This document shows, piece by piece, positions 36,536-48,334 of a DNA stretch of 64,000 nucleotides. A program made the translations under genes and the position numbers. The DNA is from Hortaea werneckii (lineage: Eukaryota; Ascomycota; Dothideomycetes; Mycosphaerellales; Teratosphaeriaceae). The stretch covers positions 310,001 to 374,000 of the forward strand of contig JBAOKB010000071.1 of assembly GCA_037044905.1 (NCBI GenBank), written 5' to 3'. Below the pieces are notes generated by a model, which ran no database searches, had not been told where the DNA came from, and saw nothing but the letters and a program-made list of their open reading frames with translations. The first letter of the stretch is position 1, and each line of letters begins with the position of its first letter.

Positions 36536-37003
36536 ATGGCGCAAGATGAGAGCATGCAAGATGTAACCGAAAGCACAGCAGTCACACTACCAACAACCCA
36601 AGCCTCCTCGCCGCCTGACAAGAAGAAGCGCAAGCGCACGACCAAAAATCGGATCTTGTCCCAATTTACTATGCGCTCGCCAACATGGTCATACATTCAC
36701 CTGCAACACCTCACGCCTCCAGGCTCGGAAGCCAAATTGGACGCTGTGACAGCACACCTGCATCTGACAGCATCACTCTCGCAATTTCTTGGCGTCCATG
36801 GTACTGCTATATCGATTGATATCATCAAACTAGAAGGCAAGGACGTCTGGATCCGAGTGCCTAACCAGGACAGCAGTGCAGTCATAGCAGCTGCAGGTGG
36901 TTGGACCAGCAGTAAAGGCGAGGGGTGGAGAGTAAAAGGGTCGAGTTCATGGGACGCGAGAGCGATGGCGAGAGACAGTGGGCAAGATCTATTCCATTTC
37001 TAA
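36536..37003 (+). CDS. POP8: RNase P/MRP protein subunit Pop8-like
   Basis: Small subunit of the nuclear ribonucleoproteins that process tRNA 5' ends (RNase P) and pre-rRNA (RNase MRP). Intronless, 155 residues. The N-terminus is acidic then strongly basic (KKKRKRTTKNR, a likely nuclear signal). The core matches the fungal Pop8 family: SPTWSYIHLQHLTPPGS, LDAVTAHLHLTASLSQFLG, ISIDIIKLEGKDVWIRVP. The ATG at 36536 is the first in frame and precedes MAQDESMQD. Only 216 bp separates its stop from that of SET2 on the other strand, so the 3' UTRs may overlap. Identity rests on motif memory of a divergent family. Confidence 0.8.
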   Translation: MAQDESMQDVTESTAVTLPTTQASSPPDKKKRKRTTKNRILSQFTMRSPTWSYIHLQHLTPPGSEAKLDAVTAHLHLTASLSQFLGVHGTAISIDIIKLEGKDVWIRVPNQDSSAVIAAAGGWTSSKGEGWRVKGSSSWDARAMARDSGQDLFHF

Positions 37004-37219
37004 ACGCGACACACGAGCCATCTCCAGGCACTGGGTGATCATTCGCAGCTCTGGTTAAGTGGTGCATGTACAGTATGCTCAGGAGCAACATACTGCGCCA
37101 GAGGTCTAAAAGTACAGTATTACATGGGCAGCCTCCCACAGGCCGTCGATCGCCTACCAAAAGTGCCTTTCCCATCCTCCTTTTAACGCCACGCCAAACG
37201 ATCAACAAAGTAGAAGTGA

Positions 37220-40200
37220 CTAGTCACTCGCTCCATTCAACAAACCCAGCTGCCGCATGCGATCCGGGTTCATGCCGGTGAGATTCTGGCGCTCCGTCGG
37301 GTTTCCCTTTCCAGCTTCCTCCCTCTCTGGCGAGCCGGTAGTGGGAGGCGTGGCAGTCTGCATCGCAGTGTCAAATTCGGACTTGTGGTGCGGTGAAGCA
37401 GAAGGTGGATCATGGGCTCCAGCTGCCACAGAAGGCTCGCCCTGAGCGTGCATGTCGGCAATAGTGGCGTCGTGGACTGACGCAATGGCGTCGTGAGTGA
37501 ACGAAGCAGACACATCCTCGTTCGGAGTGAGCATCTCTTGGTCGACATCGGGGTCACCAGCAGGAGGCGGCGGCGGTGGAGGTGGCGGAGGCGGTGCACC
37601 CTCGCCCTCTGTTCGTTGTCTCTTCAGACTCGCATCATCGTCTGCGTCGATGCTACCAATGCGCCGTTTGAGAATCGACTGGCTGTCGGTAGAGTCTGCT
37701 GGCGTTGCCTCGGGTTCGTCATCAGATAGAGTAATATCCTCGTCCTTATCCATTGGACTTGCAGCTGCCGCAGGTGGCGAGCCGGCGGGCGTATGGCTAC
37801 CATCGTCTTTCTTCGCAGCCTTCTTTTCTGCTTTGCGCTTCTCCGCCTCGTTCTTCTTTCTGAGCGCTTTCTCGAAGAATTCCTGTGCGTGCTTTTTGAC
37901 ACCCTTTGCCTGCTTGTCACTGATCCTGCTGGGATCTTCCACTTTGCCCTTCTTAAAGTCGGAGTCGACAATCTTCTTGGCGAGCTCTTTCGCCCATCTT
38001 TTGAGATCGTCTTTAGCGAGCTTATGCTTGTACTTGCCGACGACATGCATTATGTGAGGCTGAATAGTCCCTTCATACATCTTCTTCCTCTTTTCCTCTG
38101 GTATCGACCGCCACTTCTCTTCCTTGCGCTCCTTCTTCGGTGTTTCGATAGGAGTCGCTGTCTCCGAAGCCGATTTTGAAGCCTCCTTTTTGCTTGACAC
38201 GATGTTCTTTATAAGATCTTGCAGCATCTGTTGGTCGGACACAGCCTTTGGTGGTGGGGGAGGTGGAGCACCATTTGCAGGCATAGCCGGTCTCTGCCAT
38301 GTAGTCGTGCCTGCATGATTGTAGTAGTATGTCGAACCATTCGCTGCGGTCGCTTCAAACCAGCCCGGGGGCAGGGCACCGTTTGGTGGTGGTGGAGGGC
38401 GAAATCGTGGTTGTCTAGAGCCTCCAAAGAACGGGGCAGTCCGGGTCGGCGCGTTGCTGCGCGGTCCTGCAGGCGCACGAGGAGGAGATTTCGACCTTGA
38501 TCGTGATCTGGACCTCCTCCTTTCCGTCTCTCGACGTTCGGTGCGCTCAGATTTGACTGTGACATTTGGATCACGCTTCATGCGTGGTATCCGATAGCCT
38601 ACCTCAAGCTTGCTCCACTCCTCCATCAGGCGGTTGGCGTGCGATGAAACCCTAGCATCCTCATTGTCTTTGAGCTGAGCAACGGTTTCCTCGATCTTGG
38701 AATCTTGGATCTTGTTACGTGTTAGGCGGGGCATCTTGTCAAGAACATCTAGAACTTGCAAGCAGACATTAACATCGTCAAGGAATGTGGCCAGCGCATT
38801 CTTGAGTATGCGATACCCGTGAAAGCGCACAACACGGTTGCGAACCTTCTCATCATCTGCGCGTTGTATACGCGTGAGTAGTTTCACGGCGATCCACTTT
38901 TCCTTGCACTGCATCAGCGAAGACATGACTTTGTTCACACCATCTTCGTCAAGCCCCTTAGGCTCAACGTTGTTGACATATTCCTCGTCATCTTCGCCCA
39001 CCTTCTTCTTGCGTGGTTTCTTCGCGACAGCCGTGTCCCACGCATCAGCATCGTCAATGCCGAGGGCCTCGATGATGGCGTGGGATAGCTTAGTAGCGCG
39101 CTCGGTCTGCGTCTTGCCACCAATGTAGCCCGTGCAGTTTGGCTCGCCGCAATAGCAAGGTTGAGGTTCAGCGCCATAGCGATCAACGTTGTAATTGAAC
39201 GTTAGCTCCTCGCCAGCTTGTATATTGCGCTCGGCGAAGATGCCCATACGCAGCTTATCGCCAACAACCCACTTGTCCACGTAGCTGTTGGGATTGCAGG
39301 AATGGTTGCAAAACCGTCCAAGGTTGCCCTTCTTGGTCGCATCGACGAATTCACCTTTTGTAAGGGACATGAAGTAAAAATGCTTGATACCTTCTTCGTC
39401 GTACTGTTGCATTCGGCGTCGGAAGACATTTTCGCCAATGACTTCACCGATGTACTCAAAGATGAAGTCGTTGGCCTTAAGGTTCTTGTTTGCACGCAGA
39501 CCGTATCCTTTCTTATCCGTGTTGATGACGGAAACGTCGGCGTATCTCTTGCGGAGGAAACGTTGGTTCTGACATTTTGCTCCGCATCCGCAGTCGCCAA
39601 GACACTCCATCTTGGTGGCACGGTTGATGCAGTCGGAATCTTCGTCGCAAGCATGATTGGTACGCGTTGTCGCATCTAGTCACTGTGTCAGCAATCGCTG
39701 TTCGCTTTCTGCGGTAAAGTAGGGGGGAAGCCAGAGGTGCGGCGACTTACCCCACTCCTCAGCACAATCGCACTCTAATGCGTGCTCAGTGGTACCGAGA
39801 TACTTATTAGCATATGTGCATTCAGACATCACCGTAAATGAGGAAGTCGCTTCTCCGGTCTTGTCTTCATGGTCAAAAAAGAGTGGCGGCGGGCGCCTCT
39901 CAACCTTCTGGGAGGTCGTGCGAGCCAGCTTCGGCGGTCTACCAGGCTCCAATTTCAGCGTGACCTCGCCGCCCACCGTCTCAGGATCGTCTTTCGCGCT
40001 CGGTGACCTCGTTTGGCTATGTTCTTTCATTGGCGACCGCGACTGTCTCTTCGTACTCATCGGTGTGGCATCCGCCCCCGGTGTGCCGCTGGCAGACGTT
40101 GAGCGCTCCTCCTTCACCGACTCTGCCCGTGGGATATTGTCCATGTCGACATCCATGTGTTGAGACTCCTCTTTCAAATGCATGTCTCTCAGTGACTCCA

Positions 40201-40237
40201 AACCTCCGCGCTTGACGTCCTGCTCTTCGTCTGCCAT
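37220..40237 (-). CDS. SET2: Histone H3 lysine-36 methyltransferase
   Basis: Co-transcriptional H3K36 methyltransferase that binds the Pol II CTD. Exon 1 is 40237-39751 (MADEEQDVKRGG), intron 39676-39750 (GTAAGT...CTAG, phase 1), exon 2 is 39675-37220; 980 residues, no frame break. In order: acidic/Ser-rich N-terminus; AWS zinc region spanning the splice site (LECDCAEEW to HACDEDSDC, GDCGCGAKCQNQRF); SET domain (KGYGLRANKNLKANDFIFEY, YIGEVIGENVF, GRFCNHSCNPN, ELTFNYNVDRYG); post-SET CYCGEPNCTGYIGG; a helical LEDGF/TFIIS-like region; WW domain LPPGWFEATAANGSTYYYNH; coiled coil; SRI domain (IPEEKRKKMYEGTIQPHIMH). A Pro-run and a tail ending LLNGASD follow. All catalytic blocks are present. Confidence 0.95.
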
Positions 40238-42430
40238 CTCGATGCCAGATGCTGGAGGAAAGTGGGAAAAGTCGAGTTGTTTGTAAGCCGGGAAAGAGCT
40301 TGTGACTGCGCGCTTCTCAACAGCACAGTTGGAAGCTCAGAGCTTCGCACATGCCCACATGCACTCTTGCTGGCTGAAATGCAAGTCAAGAGGCCTGCAC
40401 TCTCTTTCTGAGAGAATACTCGTAAGGTTCTGATGCAGCCGCTGAAGGTCGGACGCCGAGGATCTGTACAGGGCCGGTCTATGAAGGTGCAGTGACTCGT
40501 CCTACTAGTTTCGAAAGTGACTACGCGCTTAACGGCGTGCAAGAACGCCTGACTATGACAATCATGAGTACGACATAGAATATCCACGTGCTGAAGACCC
40601 ACTTATGACCTTGACACCCTCGGTTTTGGATGGGTACTGTAACTGGGTGGAGCGCCGCTGAGAAGCAAGCCTTGAGATTCAAATGAATGTATGGAGGGGC
40701 GGTTTATTAACGTCGTATGGAAAGGTGCAAGGGATAGTGAACGCCAGAGCAGTTCAAGTTCGCCAACAACGGAACCAGCGCAAGCGGCTGTACCCGCCTT
40801 ACCCGCCCATGTACGCTTCGTGCAGACACTGTCGGATACTGCATTGCGGTTGCCTTACTATGACCTGCTTCGCGATAGCCTCAAAAGGCCTCTCGCAATG
40901 CGCCGATCACTCTTCGTGGTTCCAGTTCGCGCGTCGGGATGACTGGCAGGCTTTCCGACCTCCGGGGCGTATGAGCACCTCCTCCAAGCCCAGATTCCAA
41001 TCCCAATATGAATGGTCATGCGAGGGCCGACTGGCTGTAGTCCCAGCTGCAAGCCATTTCGCCATCGCCCATGAAACACTGGGCCTGGCAACAGAGAACG
41101 ATCTTGACCGTCCTGAAATCGTGCAATCAACAAACCTAGAGGTTTGGTGATGATGTGGGCAGAAAAGATTAGGATCGCTGAAATCCGTTTCCACGCTGGG
41201 CTCGAGGCATTTCTCCTTCGATGGTTTCTGTTCCGACTCTACTGCGCACAAGCGACCCTACATACGGTGAGCAAAGTGCAGACTCCGTACAGTGACGGTG
41301 CCGGTTGACGCCCCACAGAAAGAGTGGCAGGACTAGTCGGCGGGAAGGAAATACAGTACAGTAGCCATCGCTAGTAGTCAAGGACAGGTAGTCCAGGAGC
41401 GGAGCTCGGCTGCTCATTTTTAATGGGGACTCTGGTACTGTAGATGCAGATGCAGCTCTCCATCCCTGGAACTGCCTCAACAGTACTTGCGAGCACCAGC
41501 CACCTATTTCGCGCGCTCAGAGCTTCCTTGTGTTAGGCTTTGGTGAAGTGGCTCCTCGCGGCAAGACGCTCCGGCGCGTACGTAACGTCAACGTGCGGCA
41601 TCCACCGCTCCGACAGCACACACCAGGCGCAAATTCGGCGGTCGTTTCACGAGCGCAGATATGTGTTTCATCCTTACATGCCCAAAGACTGCAACGGGCG
41701 ACTTTTCAAACCGTCCAAACCGTTCGGTGTGTGGGAATTGGAACGGCGGCGGCGGGAGAAGGGCAATGGAACAGGTTCACGGCTTCTGGAAGTGGGGCCG
41801 CGCCAACGCTCGAGCCAATAAACGCCCGGGTGGCCTTGGAGATATACAACTTCCTCGATGCATTTTCTTGCATTCGCGGACCTCAGGCGTGTATACGACC
41901 AAACCTTGTGAAGCCGTCGACGCTCCACCGAGCACAAGGGGCTGCGGCATTGCGCTCCCAGAGGTGAATGACGCGATACGATCCCTCTGTACCACAATCT
42001 CCGACAAGATCCAAGCGCAGGCCCTACGTATGCAGCTAGTATGCAGGAGTATGCAGACGCAAGTCACCTATTTGACCCATAACCCACCACCTTCTTTCTA
42101 ACGAAAGTCTTTCGTCCGCCGTCGTCGAGAGCGCGGAGAGGGTAAGCCCGGCGCGTGTGGTTCGGTTTCTCTGGTTTGATTTCTCTCTATTTTCGCAGTC
42201 ACTCCCCACGGCGTGCACTCGTCCCCTTCGCCCACTCGTTCGTTCTCCTTGGGAGGCGGCTGTTTACTGTTGTACCATCGTTTCCTTTGTCCAAAGTTAG
42301 AGCTACGTTCACGACCTTCACGAGCACCTTTCTTTACGCGCCCGTGTGATAACACTCTAGGCACTGTACGACCAAGGTGTCTACCTTTCCATGAATCTCC
42401 ACTGCCTTCTCTCTTCGTTTCACGCTCGCT
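40238..42430. promoter_or_regulatory. Divergent intergenic region, SET2 (-) and Myb-like gene (+)
   Basis: About 2.2 kb. Four copies of TACTGTA/TACAGTA (40635-40641, 41352-41358 and 41357-41363 overlapping, 41436-41442). ORFs at 40683-41150 and 41530-42101 lack protein character. The final 300 bp are pyrimidine-rich, a likely leader for the + gene. Confidence 0.5.
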
Positions 42431-43507
42431 ATGTCGGATCAGCGACCATGGTCTAATGATGAGAAAGTAGGCGATCCAACCCCTCCACATATAATAATAC
42501 TCTTTGCTAAGGTCAAACTATAGAATGAGCTTCTCGCCGAAATCATCAAGACTGCGTCGCCACACCCGAGCGTCTTATCCAACGTCGTTGCAAGTCTCAA
42601 TATCCAACCGCGATGGGACGATACACCTTTACCCAGAGGTCAGTGAGTTTCAGCGTTCCCACCCAATCGAACGTTGCACCGCAGCTTCCACTCTATACAA
42701 GGCTTCCTAGACTAATCAATGACAGGTCGCTCACTGAATCAATGCCGCTTCGTCTTCGAAGAAATGAGACGCACACAGCCGACGCATTCGATCGTGAGTG
42801 GCCATTTAGGCCCCCAAACGCCACTTTCTGCGCCTCCACCTGGTCTGAAGCGTCCGTTTCAATTGGAAGCGCCCTATCCAGCGGGGCGAGAGATCCGACC
42901 TAAACCATTCCCTCCGCCAGGCGCGCCTGCTCAGCCTTCGGTATCCGAGCCTCCTGTGAAACGAAAACGCGGGAGGCCAACGAAAGCTCAAGCCCAAGCT
43001 AAGGCGGAGGCGGAAGCTCACGCGAGAGGAAGCAGTGTGGTTGCAGGTCCAGCACCAGCGATACAGCAGCAACAGCCGCAGGTCAGCCCTCAACCAGCCG
43101 CGACGCCAGCTCCAGTCGAAACAGTACCTTCGAGAGTAGAAGAACAACCGCCGCAACCGAGAGCTACACTACCACCTACAACACGCATGCCAATATCAGC
43201 TGTCCTTACCCCGACCGCGCCAAAGACAGCGAGTAACTCCAGTTCATCTTCCGGCAAACGGCGAAGAGGGAGATCAACCCGGTCCGAGCCCGAAGGTCTA
43301 GGCATAGGCGGCTCCGGTCCTCTGCAGGAGTACGAATCGCCCTACGGACGTGCCGAGATGCCAGAGGATTCGCCAGCAAGAACAGCCGTAATGCGACATC
43401 GAGAAGAGCAAGAACCGATAACGTTCCAGCCCCCTCAACACCATCACCAGCACCCTCCAGACTACGCGGCACCAACAGCCCCATCTCCTGGTCCAGAGAT
43501 AAGATGA
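42431..43507 (+). CDS. Myb/SANT-like, AT-hook DNA-binding protein
   Basis: Likely nuclear DNA-binding protein. Three exons: 42431-42466 (MSDQRPWSNDEK), 42524-42638 and 42726-43507; introns 42467-42523 (57 nt, phase 0, TGCTAAGG branch) and 42639-42725 (phase 1). The spliced N-terminus reads RPWSNDEKNELLAEIIK, then LSNVVASLNIQPRWDD and RGRSLNQCRFVFEEMRR, a pattern resembling a Myb/SANT-like three-helix unit. Residues about 120-140 have a canonical AT-hook KRKRGRPTK, and a second basic GKRRRGRSTR lies near residue 245. The rest is Pro/Gln/Ala-rich and disordered, with a His/Gln/Pro tail. 310 residues, intact. Splicing is required: none of the unspliced frames covers the N-terminal domain. Target genes unknown. 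Confidence 0.85.
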
Positions 43508-44789
43508 GGCAGGATCTAGACGCTTACGACCGACACCAATTCGAACAGTCATTACCGCACAACCCAAAACAGACAATGAATACGAAACCCTGCCTCTGGA
43601 GAGGTGAAGGGAAAAGAAGGGAGGGGACACTTGAACGAATTAGCGCTGCAGCGTTTGGACGACCGTAAACGACAACGACAACAAGAGGGCACACGCCCGT
43701 GGCTCAGAAACATGGCACACCGTTGAGTCAACTGAGTACATCTCATCACCTTGGCTCCTTCCCCTAAACAATAATTCCGCGACCACCCGCCTCTCCCCAA
43801 CGCATCAACACGACTTTTTAACGACTTTCTCCAACTTTGGATCGCCATAGACATTTTATCCGGACGTCATCTTTTTCTGTATTTTCGAAAAATCTTGTAT
43901 CATTAGAATCTGCAACAACGCATACGCGGGCTAGGCGGAGCATGCTTTTCGACTGGACTGGACGAACTTTTTTCAATGGGAATTTTTTTGTACGAGTAAC
44001 TTTTTTCTCAAGAAGAAACGGCCGCATAACGAGAGAGCAATGAGTGAGGGGGAGAGGGAGAGGGAGAAAGGGATGGGATGCATAGAGTCTTGATCTTATT
44101 AGTCTTTCAGCGCATAGCAAGTACGGTGTTTTCTCTGCTTAAGCAGTCTTGGTTTGCACATGATGGTTTTTTTTTTTTTTTTCCTTTTCTGAGAAAATGG
44201 ATTTTAAAGAAAGGCAATGGGCAGCCTTGCCACTTTTCGCTTCTCGGATCTATATGATTCGCAAGTGCCCGTAGAGACGCATGTGTGCGCATACACCAAG
44301 CAAGACATCCCTGCCAAAGACGAGAGGTGGCTGGGAGAGGTGGTGTCAAGAAGCTTGGTGGTACATGCATGCAGTGCCTGCCCCAGCCGCAAAATTCTCA
44401 TCGAGATCTTTTAGTGGTCTAAAGCCTACTCGGAATGCTTAGCACTGCTGAAGGCAGGCGACAGACGCACAATGGCGGGATAACTGAGATGACTCGTGTA
44501 CTTCTGAGCATTTAAGTGGCCCCTGGCTTGAGACTGGCATCGTGTCGCAGCACACGATCAAAAGGCTTCATGTCCATGCAAGCTAGAGCTCTCTGCGTCT
44601 TTACTACCATCCTACTGACATGCGCCGTGGTATTGTAAGAGATAAAACGACGCCGCCTACCGTCTCGATTGACCTGCTCAAGACACTCACAGCGAAATCG
44701 TGACTCGTCCCGCGAGGCACTATTAGGAAACCATTTCTGCTCTCGCCACAGATGTAATGTAGCGCCAAAGATCACCGGGTCGTCATCCT
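43508..44789. other. Convergent intergenic region with T16 tract
   Basis: About 1.3 kb between the Myb-like gene (+) and RRP36 (-). AT-rich; T16 at 44167-44182. Short ORFs around 43.8-44.4 kb are low-complexity. No gene recognised. Confidence 0.6.
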
Positions 44790-45851
44790 TCATCCCGCCC
44801 GGCGACTCATCTCCGGCATCTTCTTCCTCTCCTTCTGGCCCTCCTTCTTCTTCCGCTTCTCCACCAGCTTCGCGCGATCTTTACTCTTCATGCCCTTGAA
44901 CTTCTCCACCAGCGCCTGCTCCTTAAGCTCCTTCTTCTTGAGGAAATACGGCGTCTTGCCCTGCTGCACCTTCTCGCGCTCCTCCTTCCTATGCTTCCGC
45001 AGCACTTCCTGCTGGCGCTCCTTGGACTCTTTGGACTTGAGGCGGTTCTCCATAGAATTGATCTTCCGGCGCAGCGTGACCTTGTCTTCTTCCGACTTGG
45101 CTTTCTTCAGCGCCGCTTTGAGTTCGGAGATCTCAGTTTTTTGGTAGTCGCGCAGAAAGGAGTAGGCTTTCTCGCTGTTGTTGCCGGTGTGAGAGTGTCG
45201 TTGCTGGAGCGCATCGAAGCGCGGGTCGCGTACCACGCGCTTTGGCACATCGACCACGTTTCTCTTCCTGCTCACTTGATGCCGAGTCGACTGGGCAGCA
45301 GGTGCGTGTTTAGAGCTTCGGGATAGTGTTGGTGCGCCTTCCTCCGAGGGTGCAGAGTCGGAATCGGAGGGGTCGTCGTCTTCGTCGTTGGAAGTTGGGT
45401 CTCCCTTCGTGACTTTTGCGCTCATCGCTTTGGGACCGGTTTTCTCTTGCACTGCGCCTTTGCCTGGGTGCGTATCTTCATTGCGCCCTTTGAGCTCCCT
45501 TAGTCGCTTACGTAGCGCATTCAACTTATCCTCCTGCTCCTCGTTGGCATCCGAGCCTCGCTTCCGCTTCCGCGACAGGGTATCTTGTGCCTGCTTCAGT
45601 GCGCCGAAGCTGACATTGCTCATCTGGTCCTGAACATTTTCTTCACCGTCACTCGGCGACTTTGCCTCGTCATCCAGCTCTGATCTTGCATCTTCGTACA
45701 CCTCGCTTCCACTGGCAGAGTCGTCCCCGCCCTGTCTGTCGCCATCATCTACGCCATCTCCAGCTGCTGACATATCGTCGCTCTCGCCGGCATCATCGTC
45801 GGCAATGCGCTGCGGCTTGACATTCTTTTCCCAGGCTCTCGGAGGCGCCAT
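44790..45851 (-). CDS. RRP36: rRNA biogenesis protein Rrp36
   Basis: Nucleolar 90S pre-ribosome factor needed for early cleavages of 18S pre-rRNA. Start chosen at 45851 (MAPPRAWEKNVKPQRI); the frame runs 43 codons further up but that stretch lacks family character. The N-terminal half is acidic (DDDAGESDDMS, DDPSDSDSAPSEEG). The conserved C-terminal half has KRVVRDPRFDALQ, YSFLRDYQKTEISELKAALK, a long charged helix, GKTPYFLKKKELKEQALVEK and MKSKDRAKLVEKRKKKEGQK. 353 residues, intact, no intron. Shares a 435-bp divergent promoter with RCF2. Confidence 0.92.
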   Translation of the reverse strand: MAPPRAWEKNVKPQRIADDDAGESDDMSAAGDGVDDGDRQGGDDSASGSEVYEDARSELDDEAKSPSDGEENVQDQMSNVSFGALKQAQDTLSRKRKRGSDANEEQEDKLNALRKRLRELKGRNEDTHPGKGAVQEKTGPKAMSAKVTKGDPTSNDEDDDPSDSDSAPSEEGAPTLSRSSKHAPAAQSTRHQVSRKRNVVDVPKRVVRDPRFDALQQRHSHTGNNSEKAYSFLRDYQKTEISELKAALKKAKSEEDKVTLRRKINSMENRLKSKESKERQQEVLRKHRKEEREKVQQGKTPYFLKKKELKEQALVEKFKGMKSKDRAKLVEKRKKKEGQKERKKMPEMSRRAG

Positions 45852-46286
45852 TACCAATCTCGCACCACTGGCGATTCCCGCCGAGGCCTCTGGTAGCGAC
45901 CTGCATCTGGTGAACGAACATTTCTCGGAAAAGTGCCATAGCCGAAGTGAAGCCGGGTATCTGGAGAGGGCCAACCGCATGCATTAGCGGCCGTTTTCGC
46001 CACGGGAAGGGCGGCGGGCGCATTGGATGTCGGCTTAGCGCGTCTGATCAAGTCTGATTTCATGACTGTGACGTGATGAGAAAAGCAGTGACCAGAGCTC
46101 AAGCGGCGACGTCCGCTCCATTCCCGCAAAAGCTCCAAGAGAGCTGCATTCATTAGGTATCGTTGCTCTGTTGCCTTTCAGGCGTCAACTCACCTCGCAT
46201 TGCCACCTCTGTATCTGATCCCACTTCCCTGGATATCTCCCAACCCATTTCCCAATCTTGGCGTAGCGCGCGGAGCTTTCGACAAG
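45852..46286. promoter_or_regulatory. Divergent promoter, RRP36 (-) and RCF2 (+)
   Basis: 435 bp between start codons; includes a TGTGACGTGATG stretch (46067-46078) resembling a CRE/ATF half-site arrangement. No TATA box. Regulatory role inferred. Confidence 0.5.
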
Positions 46287-47241
46287 ATGAAGATCCTCAC
46301 CCCAGAAGAAGAGCAGCAGCATTACAAGTACGTCACAGCTGTATCTATACCGACCGCAGCAATCGTCCGACCAACGCAGAGGCGCTGACACATCGAGCGA
46401 CAGTGAGACCGTCAAAGGTGGTACCATCGGTGGCGTTGCTGGTCTCGCCGCCTGCGCATTGGGAGTTTGGGGCGCAACCAAGCGATACCCGGCATTCCGT
46501 AGCTTGACGTTGCCCATGAAGTCTTTCCTGATCACATCAGGAGGTACCTTCGCTGGTACGTGTTCCGCCTAATTCTCCTCAGAGAGTCTTTGAGAACAGC
46601 AGACTGACAATTCGACAGCAATCGTATCCGCCGACTCATACTCCCGCGGCTACGAAGCCCGCCGGAATCCTCAGAAGCAATTCCAAGATGAATCACAGAC
46701 CCTGCAGCAGCAGCTCGACTCGCAGAAGGGCACCTACCAGCGCACTATGGAATGGTTGAACAAGAACCGCTACTCCGTCGTCTTTGGCTCCTGGGTCGCC
46801 TCCATGACCGCTGCTTTCGGCATCGTCGGCCGCAGCCCATACCTCTCAACCCAGCAGAAGCTCGTGCAGGCCCGTGTCTACGCCCAGGGCCTCACACTCG
46901 CCGTCGTCATCATCTCCCTCGCATTCGAAACCACCGACTCCGCAACCGGAAACAGCAGATGGTCAACCGTCCGGGTCGCTGACCCCAACGCACCCGGTCA
47001 GACGATCGAGAAGAAAATCCACCATGAGAAGTACGCCGGCGAGGACCAGTGGCGAGACATGGTTGAGGCGGAGGAGCAGCGCATGAAGGAGCGTGAGGAT
47101 GCGATCAGGCACCGCGAGGAGCAGGAGAAGCGGAAGAAGGGCAAGAAGGCTGCGCACTTGCATCCTGAGAAGCACACTTTGGAGAATGCCGAGCGCGGCA
47201 ACCCAGAGGAGTCCAAGGAGGCCGGCGTCAAGGCACCATAA
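46287..47241 (+). CDS. RCF2: Respiratory supercomplex factor 2 (HIG1 domain)
   Basis: Mitochondrial inner-membrane protein that associates with cytochrome c oxidase and supercomplexes. Exons 46287-46327, 46404-46555 and 46619-47241; introns 46328-46403 (phase 2) and 46556-46618 (phase 1), both ending CGACAG. 271 residues. It begins MKILTPEEEQQHY; a membrane-prone stretch follows (GGVAGLAACALGVWG). The HIG1 domain has RTMEWLNKNRYSVVFGSWVA, then MTAAFGIVGRSPYL and a second membrane helix LTLAVVIISLAFE. The C-terminus is a long charged coiled coil (EAEEQRMKEREDAIRHREEQ) and a Lys-rich tail. All three exons are in frame; no break. Confidence 0.92.
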
Positions 47242-48334
47242 GCGCATATGCTGCGAGGTCTGCCTCGGAATAAAATGAAAATGAAGCCAGCAGGGTCCCG
47301 GAACGAGCTGTTTGGCATACGGAGAGCAGCGTCTCAGGCCATGCTCAGGGTCCCGGACCGCTAATCTGGGTATTGCTGGAGTCGGGGATCAAGATGCTCG
47401 AGGCGTCTCGGCGGCGGCACTCGCAGGCTCGCAGGCCCAACGATAATCTCGCACGTCCAGCGAATTGCAGACGCGCAGGGGGGGTGGTTGCTATATGAAG
47501 ATTGAAATCTGTCCTCTTTCTCTTCTCCATTGTAAAAGTATATAGAGATGCGCTCTTGTAAGACACGCCCGAGATTAATGAATTGAATACCTCTACGCTC
47601 AAATTTACGACTTTGGCAGTTCTACTGTTCTTTGTATATATATGGGCCTCGGCAACTGTGTTCCTTGTTGGACCTATGCGGCCCTTGATACTGTTGATAT
47701 GCTCGATCAAGCCTTTCGAAACCATCGTTGGAAGTTCCGGTGTTTGGCAGCGACTCTTTCTTTTCCACGGGGCGCCCAATAATATGAGCTTTCTGCAACC
47801 AAGCACACGCACGAGGCAAACACTCAAATACGCAACGTTCTCCTCGATATCCTTACAAATCGTTTGCGAAACTTGTTATTTAGTCGTCTTGGGAGGTCAC
47901 ATTGCTTTGGTATAACTTACGGTAGGCAGGAGTATGTTCTCGTCGTCAACCTACACATGCACCATGCCGTTAGGGTTATCCAGGGTTATATGGTGTCAGA
48001 GCGGACAGTCACCTCGAGCCACGAGCCCGAGAAAGAATGTTCTCAATCGACCAAGTCCAACGGGGAGAGGCGGTCGTAGACAGATAGAGAATCTGGCGGG
48101 CTTGGGGTAAGGAAATTGGCAGGAAGGAAGTGCTGCATCGGAACGACGTTGTGGCAGAGACGAGGGTAACTTCACATTGGAACTAAAGTCATCATTTATA
48201 GCCAACCCGGAGCAGACCATTACTTGTGTGGTCACAGACAAGTCCAAAGTACCAGTGCAATTACACGGGCAACGAATAGCGTGTTACATCCTTCAATTGC
48301 CCAAGAAGGGAATACATACTTATACACAGCTGGG
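47242..48334. other. Convergent intergenic region, RCF2 (+) and FAR11 (-)
   Basis: About 1.1 kb. TGTATATA at 47633-47640 on the RCF2 strand matches the yeast Puf3 core UGUANAUA, about 390 nt after the stop. No gene recognised. Confidence 0.55.

Noticed and set aside
40683..42101. Several ORFs of 90-155 codons upstream of the Myb-like gene
   Set aside because: Mutually overlapping on both strands with Cys/Arg-rich random composition.
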